Shown piece by piece: positions 8,561 to 16,394 of a stretch of DNA of 17,106 nt. Positions within the stretch are counted from its first letter, which is position 1. Every line of letters starts with the position of its first letter. Under the pieces are notes generated by a model. The model had not been told where the DNA came from, made no database searches, and saw only the letters and a program-made list of their open reading frames with translations. Source of the stretch: an uncultured Ruminococcus sp. Its GTDB lineage: Bacteria; Bacillota; Clostridia; Oscillospirales; Acutalibacteraceae. The stretch covers positions 1 through 17,106 of the forward strand of contig CACYDK010000224.1 in assembly GCA_902773155.1 (NCBI GenBank), in the 5' to 3' direction. The translations under genes and the position numbers were made by a program.

Positions 8561-10504
8561 TCAGTTATAATCAGAAATTGTATTTTCGATAACCTTGATC
8601 ATATCAGCCTTAACCTCATTGACGGTAACGCCGCTGAGCTGAGCGGCAGCCATGTTCTGGTGTCCGCCGCCGCCGAGAGCCTCCATAACGACCTGTACGT
8701 TAAGCTTTCCGTAGCTTCGGGCGGAAATATTGACAATATCTCCGGTCTTGAAGATGACGAAGCTCGCCGCGACTTTTGAAACGGACAGAAGCTCATCGGC
8801 CGCCTGAGCGGCTATGAGACGGATATCAGGATTATCTATATCAGCAACGGCAACGGCACAGCCTTTGATTATTTCGGCTGTACTGATGATTGCGGATTTT
8901 TTTAGATATGTGTCGAGAGAGCTTGAGAACAGCTCCTTGGTCTCGACGGTATCGGCTCCCTTTTTCTTAAGGAACGCCGCAGCCTCAAAGGTGCGAACTC
9001 CCGTACGTATAACAAAGCTCTTTGTATCGAGCATTATTCCGGACAAAAGCGCCTCGGCCTGAAGCTTCGATACACAATTCTCGCCGAGATATGTAATCAG
9101 CTCGGCGACCATTTCGGAGGCTGAGGATGAGTTGGGCTCGTGGTAGAATACTATGGCGTTGTCTATATAATTTACCATCTTTCTGTGATGGTCGATTACG
9201 ATAATCCGTCTGCTCTTTTCGAGCACCTCGGGACTCTCGACAACGTCAGGGATATGAGTATCTACAACGATCAGCAAAGTCCTCGAGGAAATGCTTTTAA
9301 GCGCCTCCTCGGGAGTTATAAACACTCCATCAATGCTTTCGTCAACGAGCTTAATCAGGCTTCCCGCCATAGAGGTATCCTTATTGATCACCACGCGGCA
9401 ATGCTTTTTTAGCGCTTTTTCAATAACAGGCTGCAGCCCGACCGCCGCTCCGACGCAATCAAGGTCGGAATAGCGGTGTCCCATAATAAAAACCTTATCG
9501 GACTCGCTTATAGCTCGGGCGATCGAGGTAGCGATCACGCGGCTGCGCACCTTGCTCATTCGTTCAATTCCCGCGGATACTCCGCCGAAGAACTCGTAGT
9601 TTTCGCCGGAAATAACGGCAACCTGGTCTCCTCCACGGCCTAAAGCCATATCAAGAGCCTTTCTGGCGCTATTCTCACTATCTATAAGGTTATCGCAATC
9701 GGCTCCTATTCCCACAGAAATAGTGGCCTCACGGTTGTTATACTTTATGGTTCTTATTTCTTTTAACAAAGGAAATTTTGCGGCAATTTCCTTATCGAGG
9801 TGAGCCTTATCAAGCACCATCATATAACGATGCGAGGGCAACGCCTTGAAGAGAGCGTTGTTTTCCTTCGCGTAGTGGAGAAGCTTTGCCTCTAAATCCA
9901 AAGTGACTCTTACGCTTTCCTCCTGATTATCGCCTGTAAACTCGTCGCGGTTATCAAAAACGATCAGAGCGACGGATTTTCGGGTGTCGTTGAACTTTTT
10001 AAGAACATCATTATAGTAGGTATTATCAATGTAAAAAACTATATATCCATCGCCTGATTCGGTGCAGTAGACGGTAAAATGCTTTCCGTCAAAGTCGATA
10101 TCATATCCGTCTGCGTCGGCAACGTCGGCAATGTCCTTCTGTCCGATATAAAGGGAAATATCCTCGTTCACGGGATTTCGTCCCAAACAAAGCTGGCGCT
10201 TGAATTTGGAATTGCTCCACAATATATCGCCGAACTTTCCGGTAACAACCACCGGCATCTTAAACCTTTCGAGATAGGTTCGGTTTATTTCCGAAATATT
10301 CGAAATCGAAGACGAAATCGTGCGGTTCATATAACGCCGGAAACTAAAGCCGAATACTATTACCACCACAATCGAGGCGGCGGCAATAGAAGCCTCGACA
10401 ATAAACAGCACGAAACTGAATCGGTACGCGGCGAGCGCCATACCGAACATCACGATAGACAATATTATCAATAAAGGTGACGATGTCCAGACTTTCTTTT
10501 TCAT
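8561..10504 (-). CDS. gdpP: Cyclic-di-AMP phosphodiesterase GdpP
   Basis: GdpP hydrolyses the second messenger c-di-AMP to pApA and so affects potassium and osmotic balance, cell-wall stress and beta-lactam tolerance. The 647 residues are close to the usual length of about 650. Two transmembrane helices (about residues 9-28 and 31-53) are followed by a PAS-like domain (about 80-165) and a degenerate GGDEF domain (about 175-300) ending in the family motif [10 protein letters not shown]. The DHH domain has [14 protein letters not shown] at 341-354, DTH at 415-417 and the DHHR motif at 438-441. The DHHA1 domain has [11 protein letters not shown]. The metal-binding His343, Asp347, Asp349, Asp415 and His439 are present, so it looks active. 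The ATG start has AAGGA about 13 nt upstream, rather far. It follows the RNase J gene by 29 nt. Confidence 0.96.
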   Translation of the reverse strand: MKKKVWTSSPLLIILSIVMFGMALAAYRFSFVLFIVEASIAAASIVVVIVFGFSFRRYMNRTISSSISNISEINRTYLERFKMPVVVTGKFGDILWSNSKFKRQLCLGRNPVNEDISLYIGQKDIADVADADGYDIDFDGKHFTVYCTESGDGYIVFYIDNTYYNDVLKKFNDTRKSVALIVFDNRDEFTGDNQEESVRVTLDLEAKLLHYAKENNALFKALPSHRYMMVLDKAHLDKEIAAKFPLLKEIRTIKYNNREATISVGIGADCDNLIDSENSARKALDMALGRGGDQVAVISGENYEFFGGVSAGIERMSKVRSRVIATSIARAISESDKVFIMGHRYSDLDCVGAAVGLQPVIEKALKKHCRVVINKDTSMAGSLIKLVDESIDGVFITPEEALKSISSRTLLIVVDTHIPDVVESPEVLEKSRRIIVIDHHRKMVNYIDNAIVFYHEPNSSSASEMVAELITYLGENCVSKLQAEALLSGIMLDTKSFVIRTGVRTFEAAAFLKKKGADTVETKELFSSSLDTYLKKSAIISTAEIIKGCAVAVADIDNPDIRLIAAQAADELLSVSKVAASFVIFKTGDIVNISARSYGKLNVQVVMEALGGGGHQNMAAAQLSGVTVNEVKADMIKVIENTISDYN

Positions 10505-10533
10505 AATAGCTTATATTTCCTTATAAGAATAAT

Positions 10534-12339
10534 TTATACTTCCTGTAAAATGGGAAGAATCATCGGCGAACGGCGCGTTTCTCTCGTGATCATACGCGAT
10601 ACCTCGTCGCGTATCCTGTTCTTGATCGTGCCCCACTCATGGATATTGTTATCGGCGCAATCTTCAAGAATGCGAAGCGATACCTCTCGTATTTTATCGA
10701 GAAGAGCCTCGCTCTCTCTTACATATACAAAGCCTCTGGATACAATATCCGGACCGCTTATGACGTGACCGTCGTACACATCCAGAGAAGCGACGATAAT
10801 GATAAGACCGTCCTGAGCAAGATGCTTGCGGTCGCGAAGAACGATAGAGCCTACGTCGCCGACTCCGAGGCCGTCGACAAATACCTTGCCGGCAGGTACC
10901 GGAGGAAGCTCCTTGATATAGTCCTCATTGATCTCGATATGGCTACCGATATCGCCTATATATATGTTTTTGCGGTCAACTCCCAGAGACTGCGCAAGCG
11001 CGGCGTTCTTTCGAAGGTGTTTTTGCTCGCCGTGAACAGGGATGAAATACTTAGCGTTTACAAGCTTTTGCAGGATCTTAAGCTCCTCCTGACAGGCGTG
11101 TCCCGAAACATGAACCTCGTACATTGATTCATAAATGACGGTACATCCGCGCTTGAGAAGCTCGTCGACAACGTTGCCGACTGTCTTTTCGTTTCCGGGG
11201 ATCGGATTTGCGGAGATTATGATGAAGTCGCCCTCTCCTACCACTACCTTTCTGTGGTCGGAATAAGCCATTCGCGAAAGCGCTGACATCGGCTCTCCCT
11301 GACTTCCGGTTGTAATGAGAACGACCTGCTCAGGATTGTATTTTCCGAGCATATCTATATCTATCATTATGTTTTCAGGCACGTGCAAATAACCGAGTTC
11401 CTTTGCTACGGTCATATAATTGACCATAGAACGTCCCGACAGAGCGACCTTACGCTTGTATTTTTCGGCGCAGTCGATGATCTGCTGAACACGATTGACG
11501 TTAGACGCGAACGTAGCGATGATTATCCTGTTCTTGCTGGCCTCGTTAAAGAGATTGTCAAGGCTCCTGGTAATCATCTGCTCGGAAGATGTATATCCGG
11601 GACGGTCGGCGTTTGTGCTTTCGCAGAAGAACGCGAGAACGCCCTCATGACCTAAACGAGCGAAAGCGTGAAGATCGATCATCTCTCCCAAAAACGGCGT
11701 GCAGTCGATTTTGAAATCTCCCGAATGCACGACAGTACCCGCCGGCGTATGGAGAGCAATAGCTACAGAATCCGGGATAGAGTGATTAACGTGGATGAAC
11801 TCAACGTCAAAGCAACCGAGCTTGATTCTGCTGCCGGCATTAACGACATTGAGCTTCGCGAAATTAAAAAGGCTGTGCTCCTTGAGCTTATTGCCGAGAA
11901 GTCCGATCGTGAGCGGCGTACCGTAAATCGGAATGTTAGCTTTTGAAAGAAGGAACGGAATCCCTCCTATATGATCCTCGTGACCATGTGTTACAACGAG
12001 TCCGCGGACTCTGTCGATATTCTGTTCAACGTAGGTAAAATCAGGGATCACAAGATCTACGCCGAGCATATCGCCGTCCGGGAAAGCCATTCCGCAGTCA
12101 AGAAGCACAATATCGCCCTCGTACTCGAACAAAGTGATATTTTTACCGATTTCGTTGAGACCGCCGAGAAAAGCGACTTTTATCGACGGCTTTTTAATTT
12201 CTTGCTTATTCTTTTTTCCGCCGTAATTATTCTTTGGCTTTTTTACCGGCTTTTTTTCTTTAAAAGAACTATTAGCTGATGTCGGCTTCGAGTTTTTACG
12301 GCCGTTGCTACGATAGCTGTTTCTTTTTTCAGATGACAC
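10534..12339 (-). CDS. rnj: Ribonuclease J with lysine-rich N-terminal extension
   Basis: RNase J is a zinc-dependent metallo-beta-lactamase/beta-CASP nuclease with endo- and 5'-3' exonuclease activity in mRNA decay and rRNA maturation. The core begins near residue 52 (IKVAFLGGLNEIGKN). The metal motif HGHEDHIGG lies at 118-126. The family segments HVNHSIPDS, VVHSGDFKID, TTGSQGEPMSAL, HVSGHACQEELK and PVHGEQKHL follow in order, with RGFVYVRE in the C-terminal half. The first 51 residues are an added low-complexity tail rich in Lys, Ser and Asn, likely disordered and positively charged. The start is GTG, with GGAGG 7 nt upstream. It is the first gene of the seven-gene minus-strand operon. Whether it is the RNase J1 or J2 type cannot be told here. 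Confidence 0.96.
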   Translation of the reverse strand: MSSEKRNSYRSNGRKNSKPTSANSSFKEKKPVKKPKNNYGGKKNKQEIKKPSIKVAFLGGLNEIGKNITLFEYEGDIVLLDCGMAFPDGDMLGVDLVIPDFTYVEQNIDRVRGLVVTHGHEDHIGGIPFLLSKANIPIYGTPLTIGLLGNKLKEHSLFNFAKLNVVNAGSRIKLGCFDVEFIHVNHSIPDSVAIALHTPAGTVVHSGDFKIDCTPFLGEMIDLHAFARLGHEGVLAFFCESTNADRPGYTSSEQMITRSLDNLFNEASKNRIIIATFASNVNRVQQIIDCAEKYKRKVALSGRSMVNYMTVAKELGYLHVPENIMIDIDMLGKYNPEQVVLITTGSQGEPMSALSRMAYSDHRKVVVGEGDFIIISANPIPGNEKTVGNVVDELLKRGCTVIYESMYEVHVSGHACQEELKILQKLVNAKYFIPVHGEQKHLRKNAALAQSLGVDRKNIYIGDIGSHIEINEDYIKELPPVPAGKVFVDGLGVGDVGSIVLRDRKHLAQDGLIIIVASLDVYDGHVISGPDIVSRGFVYVRESEALLDKIREVSLRILEDCADNNIHEWGTIKNRIRDEVSRMITRETRRSPMILPILQEV

Positions 12340-12479
12340 AAATTTACCTCCATAATTATTTTTCGGCTGTACAATTAATGTGCTTGTTAACGAAAAAACA
12401 CAATATACTATTCCTATCGTTGTACAATGCCATATATTAAGACAAATTGCGCTATTTGCCTATTATCCAAATTAATATT
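12340..12479 (-). promoter_or_regulatory. Leader of the RNase J operon (about 140 nt)
   Basis: This is the AT-rich untranslated stretch between the predicted RNase J transcription start (near 12479) and its GTG start. Close to the 5' end, 12441-12460 can form a 7-bp hairpin (GGCAAAT with ATTTGTC, one G-U pair, 6-nt loop). The 8-mer TGTACAAT occurs twice on the plus strand (12368-12375 and 12421-12428). The GGAGG ribosome binding site is at 12351-12347. I recognise no known riboswitch. Together with the rnhA upstream region it forms the only gene-free stretch over 300 bases in the window (12340-12662). Confidence 0.5.
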
Positions 12480-12485
12480 CACTAT

Positions 12486-12515
12486 ATTGTAACTTATTTT
12501 GCACTGTTGTGTCAA
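12486..12515 (-). promoter_or_regulatory. Strong sigma-A promoter of the RNase J-ftsH operon
   Basis: On the minus strand a perfect TTGACA (12515-12510) is followed after 18 bp by TACAAT (12491-12486), one base off consensus. It is the best promoter upstream of the seven-gene run and should drive all of it. Confidence 0.85.
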
Positions 12516-12606
12516 GTCTTTTATGGTTTTCTTCCTCCCTATCATATATTTGTCATTTCTTTCCTGTTTATTTATCCCGATAAAGAGAAATTGTCAGAGA
12601 AAAATA

Positions 12607-12634
12607 TTGCAATCCTCCGGCAGAATGTTATAAT
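12607..12634 (+). promoter_or_regulatory. Extended -10 promoter of rnhA
   Basis: TTGCAA (12607-12612) and a perfect TATAAT (12629-12634) are separated by 16 bp, with an upstream TGT that makes an extended -10 element. Transcription would start near 12641, about 22 nt before the TTG start of rnhA, leaving just room for the ribosome binding site. Confidence 0.8.
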
Positions 12635-12662
12635 ATGTTCCAAAAGCATATGGAGGTTCAAC

Positions 12663-13100
12663 TTGAAAAAGGTAGAAATTTTTACTGACGGAGCCTGCAA
12701 GGGCAATCCCGGTCCGGGAGGCTGGGGCTCAATACTGAGGTACAAGGAAACGGAAAAGGAGATATCCGGCGGAGAGGCCAATACTACCAACAACCGTATG
12801 GAGCTTACCGCTGTAATAAAAGCCCTTGAGCTGCTCAAGGAAAGCTGCGAGGTCGTTTTATACACCGACAGCCAATATGTAGCTAACGCGATAAAGCTCG
12901 GATGGGCAAAAAAATGGAAAGCTAACGGCTGGATGCGCTACAAAAAAGAAAAAGACCTCAACCCTGAGCTATGGGATAAGCTTCTTTCGCTTCTCGATAA
13001 GCACGAGGTCGAAGTGATCTGGGTCAAAGGTCACGCCGGACATCCCGAAAACGAACGCTGTGACAAGCTGGCTGTTCAGGCCGCCGAAAAATACATGTAA
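12663..13100 (+). CDS. rnhA: Ribonuclease HI
   Basis: RNase HI cuts the RNA strand of RNA-DNA hybrids, removing R-loops and primer remnants. The 145-residue product has the normal length. The catalytic set is complete: Asp9 in [16 protein letters not shown], Glu47 in NNRMELTAV, Asp69 in YTDSQYV, His124 in [11 protein letters not shown] and Asp134 in RCDKLA. These line up with E. coli Asp10, Glu48, Asp70, His124 and Asp134. The start is a TTG preceded by GGAGG with 6-nt spacing. The frame is open further upstream to an ATG at 12447, but that region contains the promoter and encodes no RNase H sequence. It is a single-gene unit between its own promoter and a strong hairpin. Confidence 0.97.
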   Translation: MKKVEIFTDGACKGNPGPGGWGSILRYKETEKEISGGEANTTNNRMELTAVIKALELLKESCEVVLYTDSQYVANAIKLGWAKKWKANGWMRYKKEKDLNPELWDKLLSLLDKHEVEVIWVKGHAGHPENERCDKLAVQAAEKYM

Positions 13101-13137
13101 TCACCTGCGCCCGATAATCATATGTAATAAAGAGATC

Positions 13138-13179
13138 AAAAAAGGCACATAACCGTCATATCTTTCGGTTATGTGCCTT
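13138..13179. terminator. Terminator between rnhA and the 13212-14138 gene
   Basis: A perfect 14-bp stem (13142-13155 with 13166-13179, AAGGCACATAACCG) has a 10-nt loop. Read on the minus strand it ends in a run of T (complement of 13138-13143), so it is a strong terminator for the minus-strand membrane protein gene. On the plus side the T-stretch is poorer, but it probably also ends rnhA. Confidence 0.88.
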
Positions 13180-13211
13180 ATTGTTGTTGCGGAACTTTTT
13201 ACAGCCCCTTA

Positions 13212-14138
13212 TTACTCCTCTACCCTTGTATACTCAAGGCCGGAGAAGGTGATCTTCTTTGAATCGGACTTGTCAGCCTTGTACTCGATAGTCATAGTAT
13301 CCTCGTCGCTCTGGAGATATTTGATCTCGATCGTGCCCTTCTTCTCATCTACGGTATATACGCCGTCTACGATGAGAGTATCGACCTGGTTAAGGGTGCA
13401 GGTACCGTCGGGGTTGAAGGTGTAAGTGAGGTTGTACTCGTCGTTCTTCCATTTTCCGGTAATTGCCCCTACCGCCTTGAACTTGTCGGAGGGCTTCAAG
13501 GTATTCTCGGGAAGCGAGGAACTCTTGAAGTCGATAGGCTTGATAAGATTCTCACCGCTGAGGCTGAGGGTACGGCCCGAGAAGGCGTTGCCCTTGAGCT
13601 CAATATCAAACACGCCGTTGAAGAAGTAAGAGATCTCTACCTTGATCTTGCTTGTCGCCTGATCGGTTGTAGCTGAGTTATCGTCAGCGTAATACCATGT
13701 GCCGACTACCTTCATTGTACCGAGTGTGATTGAGGCGGTGTGATCCTTCTCAAAGGTGTAGTAACGGATCTCCTCCGCGGTCGTCTCGCTGGAGGCTTCG
13801 GTGGCCTCGTCAGATGTAGCTGTGTCGTCGATTACCCATGTGCCGACTACGCTGTTGTCGAAAAACAGCTTGAAGCACGCAAACGCAAGTATAGCCAATA
13901 ATACAATACCTGCGGCGATGATTATCGGGGTCTGAATTTTCATTTTCTTCTTAGCGGCGGGAGCTGTTTCTATCTCAGCGTCGCCGAATGCCGGAACATC
14001 ATCCGTTTCAGGTTCGTCTAACGCCGGAGCTGTCTCAAATTCCGCTGAATCCTCGGGGATTTCGGCGGGAGCGTCGATTTCTTCAACTGTTTCATCGACG
14101 ATCTCGGCAGACTGCTCTAGCTTTTCAAAATCTTCCAT
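13212..14138 (-). CDS. Single-pass membrane protein with acidic head and beta-rich outer modules (unknown function)
   Basis: I do not recognise a named function. The 308-residue protein opens with a strongly acidic, Pro- and Ala-rich stretch (residues 1-60, with ETAPA repeated). A basic KKKMK (63-67) and one transmembrane helix (about 70-93) follow. The positive residues before the helix suggest the acidic part is cytoplasmic and residues 94-308 are outside. The outer part has two similar modules: GTW near 99-101, then YTFEKDHTASI and VVGTWYY; and GKW near 208-210, then TYTFNPDGTCTL and VDGVYTV. This G-x-W / YTF-x-DG / G-x-Y pattern resembles lipocalin-like or DUF5640-type domains of clostridial surface proteins, an inference from pattern alone. 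The start ATG has a perfect AAGGAGG site. There is no lipobox or cell-wall sorting signal. Confidence 0.8.
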   Translation of the reverse strand: MEDFEKLEQSAEIVDETVEEIDAPAEIPEDSAEFETAPALDEPETDDVPAFGDAEIETAPAAKKKMKIQTPIIIAAGIVLLAILAFACFKLFFDNSVVGTWVIDDTATSDEATEASSETTAEEIRYYTFEKDHTASITLGTMKVVGTWYYADDNSATTDQATSKIKVEISYFFNGVFDIELKGNAFSGRTLSLSGENLIKPIDFKSSSLPENTLKPSDKFKAVGAITGKWKNDEYNLTYTFNPDGTCTLNQVDTLIVDGVYTVDEKKGTIEIKYLQSDEDTMTIEYKADKSDSKKITFSGLEYTRVEE

Positions 14139-14167
14139 ATTGATTCCTCCTTAAAGATATCTTTATA

Positions 14168-14196
14168 ATAATACTATAAATATTTTGTAAAATCAA
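14168..14196 (-). promoter_or_regulatory. Sigma-A promoter of the 13212-14138 gene
   Basis: On the minus strand TTGATT (14196-14191) and TATTAT (14173-14168) are separated by 17 bp. Transcription would start near 14161, about 23 nt before the ATG at 14138. Confidence 0.72.
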
Positions 14197-14255
14197 GATT
14201 TTTGTTAAAAATGTGTGTTTCCGTTAATATTTGCCGATTTTTTTATGTTTTAAGA

Positions 14256-14284
14256 TTGAAATGCAGGTGATATTGTGGTAAACT
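14256..14284 (+). promoter_or_regulatory. Promoter of the phosphohexomutase gene
   Basis: TTGAAA (14256-14261) and TAAACT (14279-14284) are separated by 17 bp, with TGG directly upstream of the -10 as an extended element. It is about 60 nt away from the divergent promoter at 14168-14196, so the two need not exclude each other. Confidence 0.6.
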
Positions 14285-14330
14285 TAGATAAATATTATTT
14301 GCTGATAAGCAATACTAAGGAGGTTCTTTT

Positions 14331-16049
14331 ATGGATTATTTGGGTAATTATAATTTATGGCTCGAGAAGGCGACCGAGGACGCCGACCTCGTAAAGGAGC
14401 TTAAGGAAATAAACGGTAATGACAAGGAGATTTACGAGCGCTTCTACAGAAGCCTGCAGTTCGGCACAGCCGGACTCAGGGGCATCATAGGAGCGGGCAC
14501 AAACAGGATGAATATATACGTTGTTCGTCAGGCCACTCAGGGTATGGCGAATTACGTGCTCAAGAAATACGGCAAGGGCGCTGTTGCGATTTCACACGAC
14601 AGCAGAATCAAGGCCGACCTCTTTATGAACGAGGCCGCAAGAGTTTTGGCCGCCAACGGTATTAAGGTTTACATTACCTCGGAGCTTCAGCCGACTCCGG
14701 TACTCTCGTATCTTGTGCGCTATTTTGGATGTCAGGCCGGTATTATGGTAACAGCAAGCCACAACCCTGCCGCCTACAACGGATATAAGGCTTACGGCGA
14801 GGACGGATGCCAGATGACTGACGCAGCCGCCGGAGCTGTTTACGACGAAATTCAGAAGCTCGATATCTTTGCGGATGTAAAGACGATGGATTTTGACGAG
14901 GCTCTCGACAAGGGTCTCATTGAATATGTCAAGGACGAGGTTTACACAAGCTATCTCGACGAGGTCAAAAAACAGCAGATCAATCCCGGAGTCTGCAAGG
15001 ACGCCGGTCTAAAGGTCGTTTACACCCCGCTTAACGGCTGCGGAAACAAGCTCGTCAGAAGGATTCTCAAGGATATCGGCGTTGAGGACGTTACCATCGT
15101 TAAGGAGCAGGAGCTTCCGGACGGTAACTTTACCACATGCCCCTACCCCAATCCTGAGATCAAGGAAGCTCTCAGACTTGGCCTCGAAACCTGCGAAAAG
15201 GTTCAGCCTGATCTACTGCTCGCTACAGACCCGGACGCCGACAGAGTTGGAATCGCCGTTAAGGATTATGACGGCAGCTACAGGCTTATCTCCGGTAACG
15301 AGGACGGCTCCATGCTCACCGAGTTCATCCTCTCAAACCGCAAGAAGAACGGCACTCTGCCCGCAGAGCCCGTTATGGTCAAGACTATCGTTACAACCAA
15401 GCTCGTAGAAAAGCTCTGCGAAAAGTACAATGTTGAGCTTAAAAACGTACTTACCGGCTTTAAATACATCGGAGAGGTCATCCTTAATCTCGAAAAAGAG
15501 GGCAAGGAGGACAACTATGTGTTCGGATTTGAGGAGAGCTACGGCTATCTCGCCGGCTCATACGTAAGAGATAAGGACGCTGTTGTGGCTTCGATGCTCA
15601 TCTGTGAGATGGCGGCGACCTTTAAGAAGCAGGGCAAGACTCTCGCCGAGGTTATCGACGGACTGTATGAGGAGTTCGGCTACTACAAGAACACGACCCT
15701 CTCGTTTGAGTTCGCCGGCTCCGAGGGTATGCAGAAAATGGCCGAGATCATGAGCGCGCTCCGCGAAAACGCTCCCTCCGAGATCGCCGGCTACAAGGTT
15801 CTTAAAACCGCCGACTACAAGCTCAGCGTTGAGAAGGATCTCGCTACCGGACAGGAGAAGGAGATCAAGCTTCCGAAGTCGGATGTTTTCCAGTTCAACC
15901 TTGAGGGCGATAATATGGCTATCGTTCGTCCCAGCGGCACAGAGCCTAAGATCAAGCTCTACCTCACCGCTGTCGGCAAAGACAAGGACGACGCTCAGGT
16001 CATTACAGACAAGCTCGAGGCTTCGGTCAAGAGTATTCTGGGAATTTAA
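14331..16049 (+). CDS. pgcA: Alpha-phosphoglucomutase / phosphomannomutase family enzyme
   Basis: The enzyme moves phosphate between C1 and C6 of a hexose, most likely glucose-1-phosphate to glucose-6-phosphate, linking glycogen, UDP-glucose and cell-envelope sugar synthesis to glycolysis. The 572 residues match the long PgcA-type branch. FGTAGLRG lies at 44-51. The phospho-serine loop TASHNPAAYNGYK has Ser143. The metal-binding loop DPDADR is at 300-305 and the sugar-binding loop GFEESYGY at 399-406. The phosphate-binding loop RPSGTEPKIKLY is near the C-terminus. The ATG has AAGGAGG with 7-nt spacing. Substrate choice (glucose, mannose or a pentose phosphate) cannot be settled from the motifs. 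It forms a single-gene unit with a strong terminator. Confidence 0.93.
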   Translation: MDYLGNYNLWLEKATEDADLVKELKEINGNDKEIYERFYRSLQFGTAGLRGIIGAGTNRMNIYVVRQATQGMANYVLKKYGKGAVAISHDSRIKADLFMNEAARVLAANGIKVYITSELQPTPVLSYLVRYFGCQAGIMVTASHNPAAYNGYKAYGEDGCQMTDAAAGAVYDEIQKLDIFADVKTMDFDEALDKGLIEYVKDEVYTSYLDEVKKQQINPGVCKDAGLKVVYTPLNGCGNKLVRRILKDIGVEDVTIVKEQELPDGNFTTCPYPNPEIKEALRLGLETCEKVQPDLLLATDPDADRVGIAVKDYDGSYRLISGNEDGSMLTEFILSNRKKNGTLPAEPVMVKTIVTTKLVEKLCEKYNVELKNVLTGFKYIGEVILNLEKEGKEDNYVFGFEESYGYLAGSYVRDKDAVVASMLICEMAATFKKQGKTLAEVIDGLYEEFGYYKNTTLSFEFAGSEGMQKMAEIMSALRENAPSEIAGYKVLKTADYKLSVEKDLATGQEKEIKLPKSDVFQFNLEGDNMAIVRPSGTEPKIKLYLTAVGKDKDDAQVITDKLEASVKSILGI

Positions 16050-16062
16050 CTTAATAGTTTTA

Positions 16063-16090
16063 GCCGCAGAGGTTTTCCTCTGCGGCCTTT
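16063..16090 (+). terminator. Terminator of the phosphohexomutase gene
   Basis: A perfect 10-bp GC-rich stem (16063-16072 with 16077-16086, GCCGCAGAGG) has a TTTT loop and is followed by CTTTTCCTT. It lies 13 nt after the stop codon. On the minus strand the same stem lacks a good T-run, so it is only a weak candidate for ending the gene at 16120-16365. Confidence 0.88.
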
Positions 16091-16119
16091 TCCTTATCCG
16101 GTGGAAAAACACGCCCTGC

Positions 16120-16365
16120 TTACGCGGATATTTCCTTGTCGCTCTTCTCGACAAACCAGCGGTTATCCTCAAAAAATATAAATTTATCCTTGCCTGCTAT
16201 CCGGCAGGTGTAGCGCAGCCCTCCCCTTCCGCACGGCACCGAGCTGTAACGGATATCGGTGATCCGGTCAATCGTAAATTTTCGACCGTCCGACCAGTTT
16301 ATTGTCAGGGGGATCAGGTTTCCGTCCTCGTCGAATTCCGCCGTAACGCTGATATATTTTTTCAC
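16120..16365 (-). CDS. Small conserved-looking protein of unknown function, predicted SOS-regulated
   Basis: I do not recognise a named function. With a GTG start at 16365 the product has 81 residues, is soluble and likely beta-rich. It reads VTAEFDEDGNLIPLTINWSD (residues 6-25), then GRKFTIDRITDIR, a glycine stretch PCGRGGLRYTCRI, and KFIFFEDNRWFVE near the end. As far as I recall, small clostridial proteins of this pattern occur, some near Y-family polymerase genes; this is memory, not a search, and no polymerase is in the window. The GTG is chosen because GAGGTG lies 6-8 nt upstream. An ATG at 16383 is in frame but sits about 5 nt from the predicted transcription start and has no ribosome binding site. 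The promoter is full consensus and carries two LexA-like operators. Confidence 0.75.
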   Translation of the reverse strand: MKKYISVTAEFDEDGNLIPLTINWSDGRKFTIDRITDIRYSSVPCGRGGLRYTCRIAGKDKFIFFEDNRWFVEKSDKEISA

Positions 16366-16376
16366 TCCAAACACCT

Positions 16377-16390
16377 CGAACATCTGTTTG
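16377..16390. promoter_or_regulatory. Candidate LexA (DinR) operator, start-site proximal
   Basis: The plus strand reads CGAACATCTGTTTG. Against the Gram-positive LexA consensus CGAACRNRYGTTYG it has one mismatch among the defined positions. It covers the predicted transcription start near 16388. Bound LexA here would block RNA polymerase. Confidence 0.65.
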
Positions 16391-16394
16391 CTAT

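Noticed and set aside
12368..12428. Repeated TGTACAAT 8-mer as a possible operator pair in the RNase J leader
   Set aside because: Two 8-mers 53 nt apart in AT-rich DNA are weak evidence, and they lie downstream of the promoter without further symmetry. Noted only in the leader entry.
12447..12662. Upstream in-frame extension of rnhA to an ATG at 12447
   Set aside because: The added 72 residues resemble nothing in RNase HI, the stretch contains the rnhA promoter, and the TTG at 12663 has a perfect ribosome binding site.
13142..13179. Long inverted repeat as a possible insertion-sequence end or attachment site
   Set aside because: The stem-loop is followed by a T-run and sits between convergent genes, exactly as a terminator. 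No transposase or direct repeat is nearby.
15558..16172. 204-residue open frame on the minus strand at the end of the phosphohexomutase gene
   Set aside because: It is antisense to conserved motifs of the mutase and reads across its terminator hairpin. It resembles no family.
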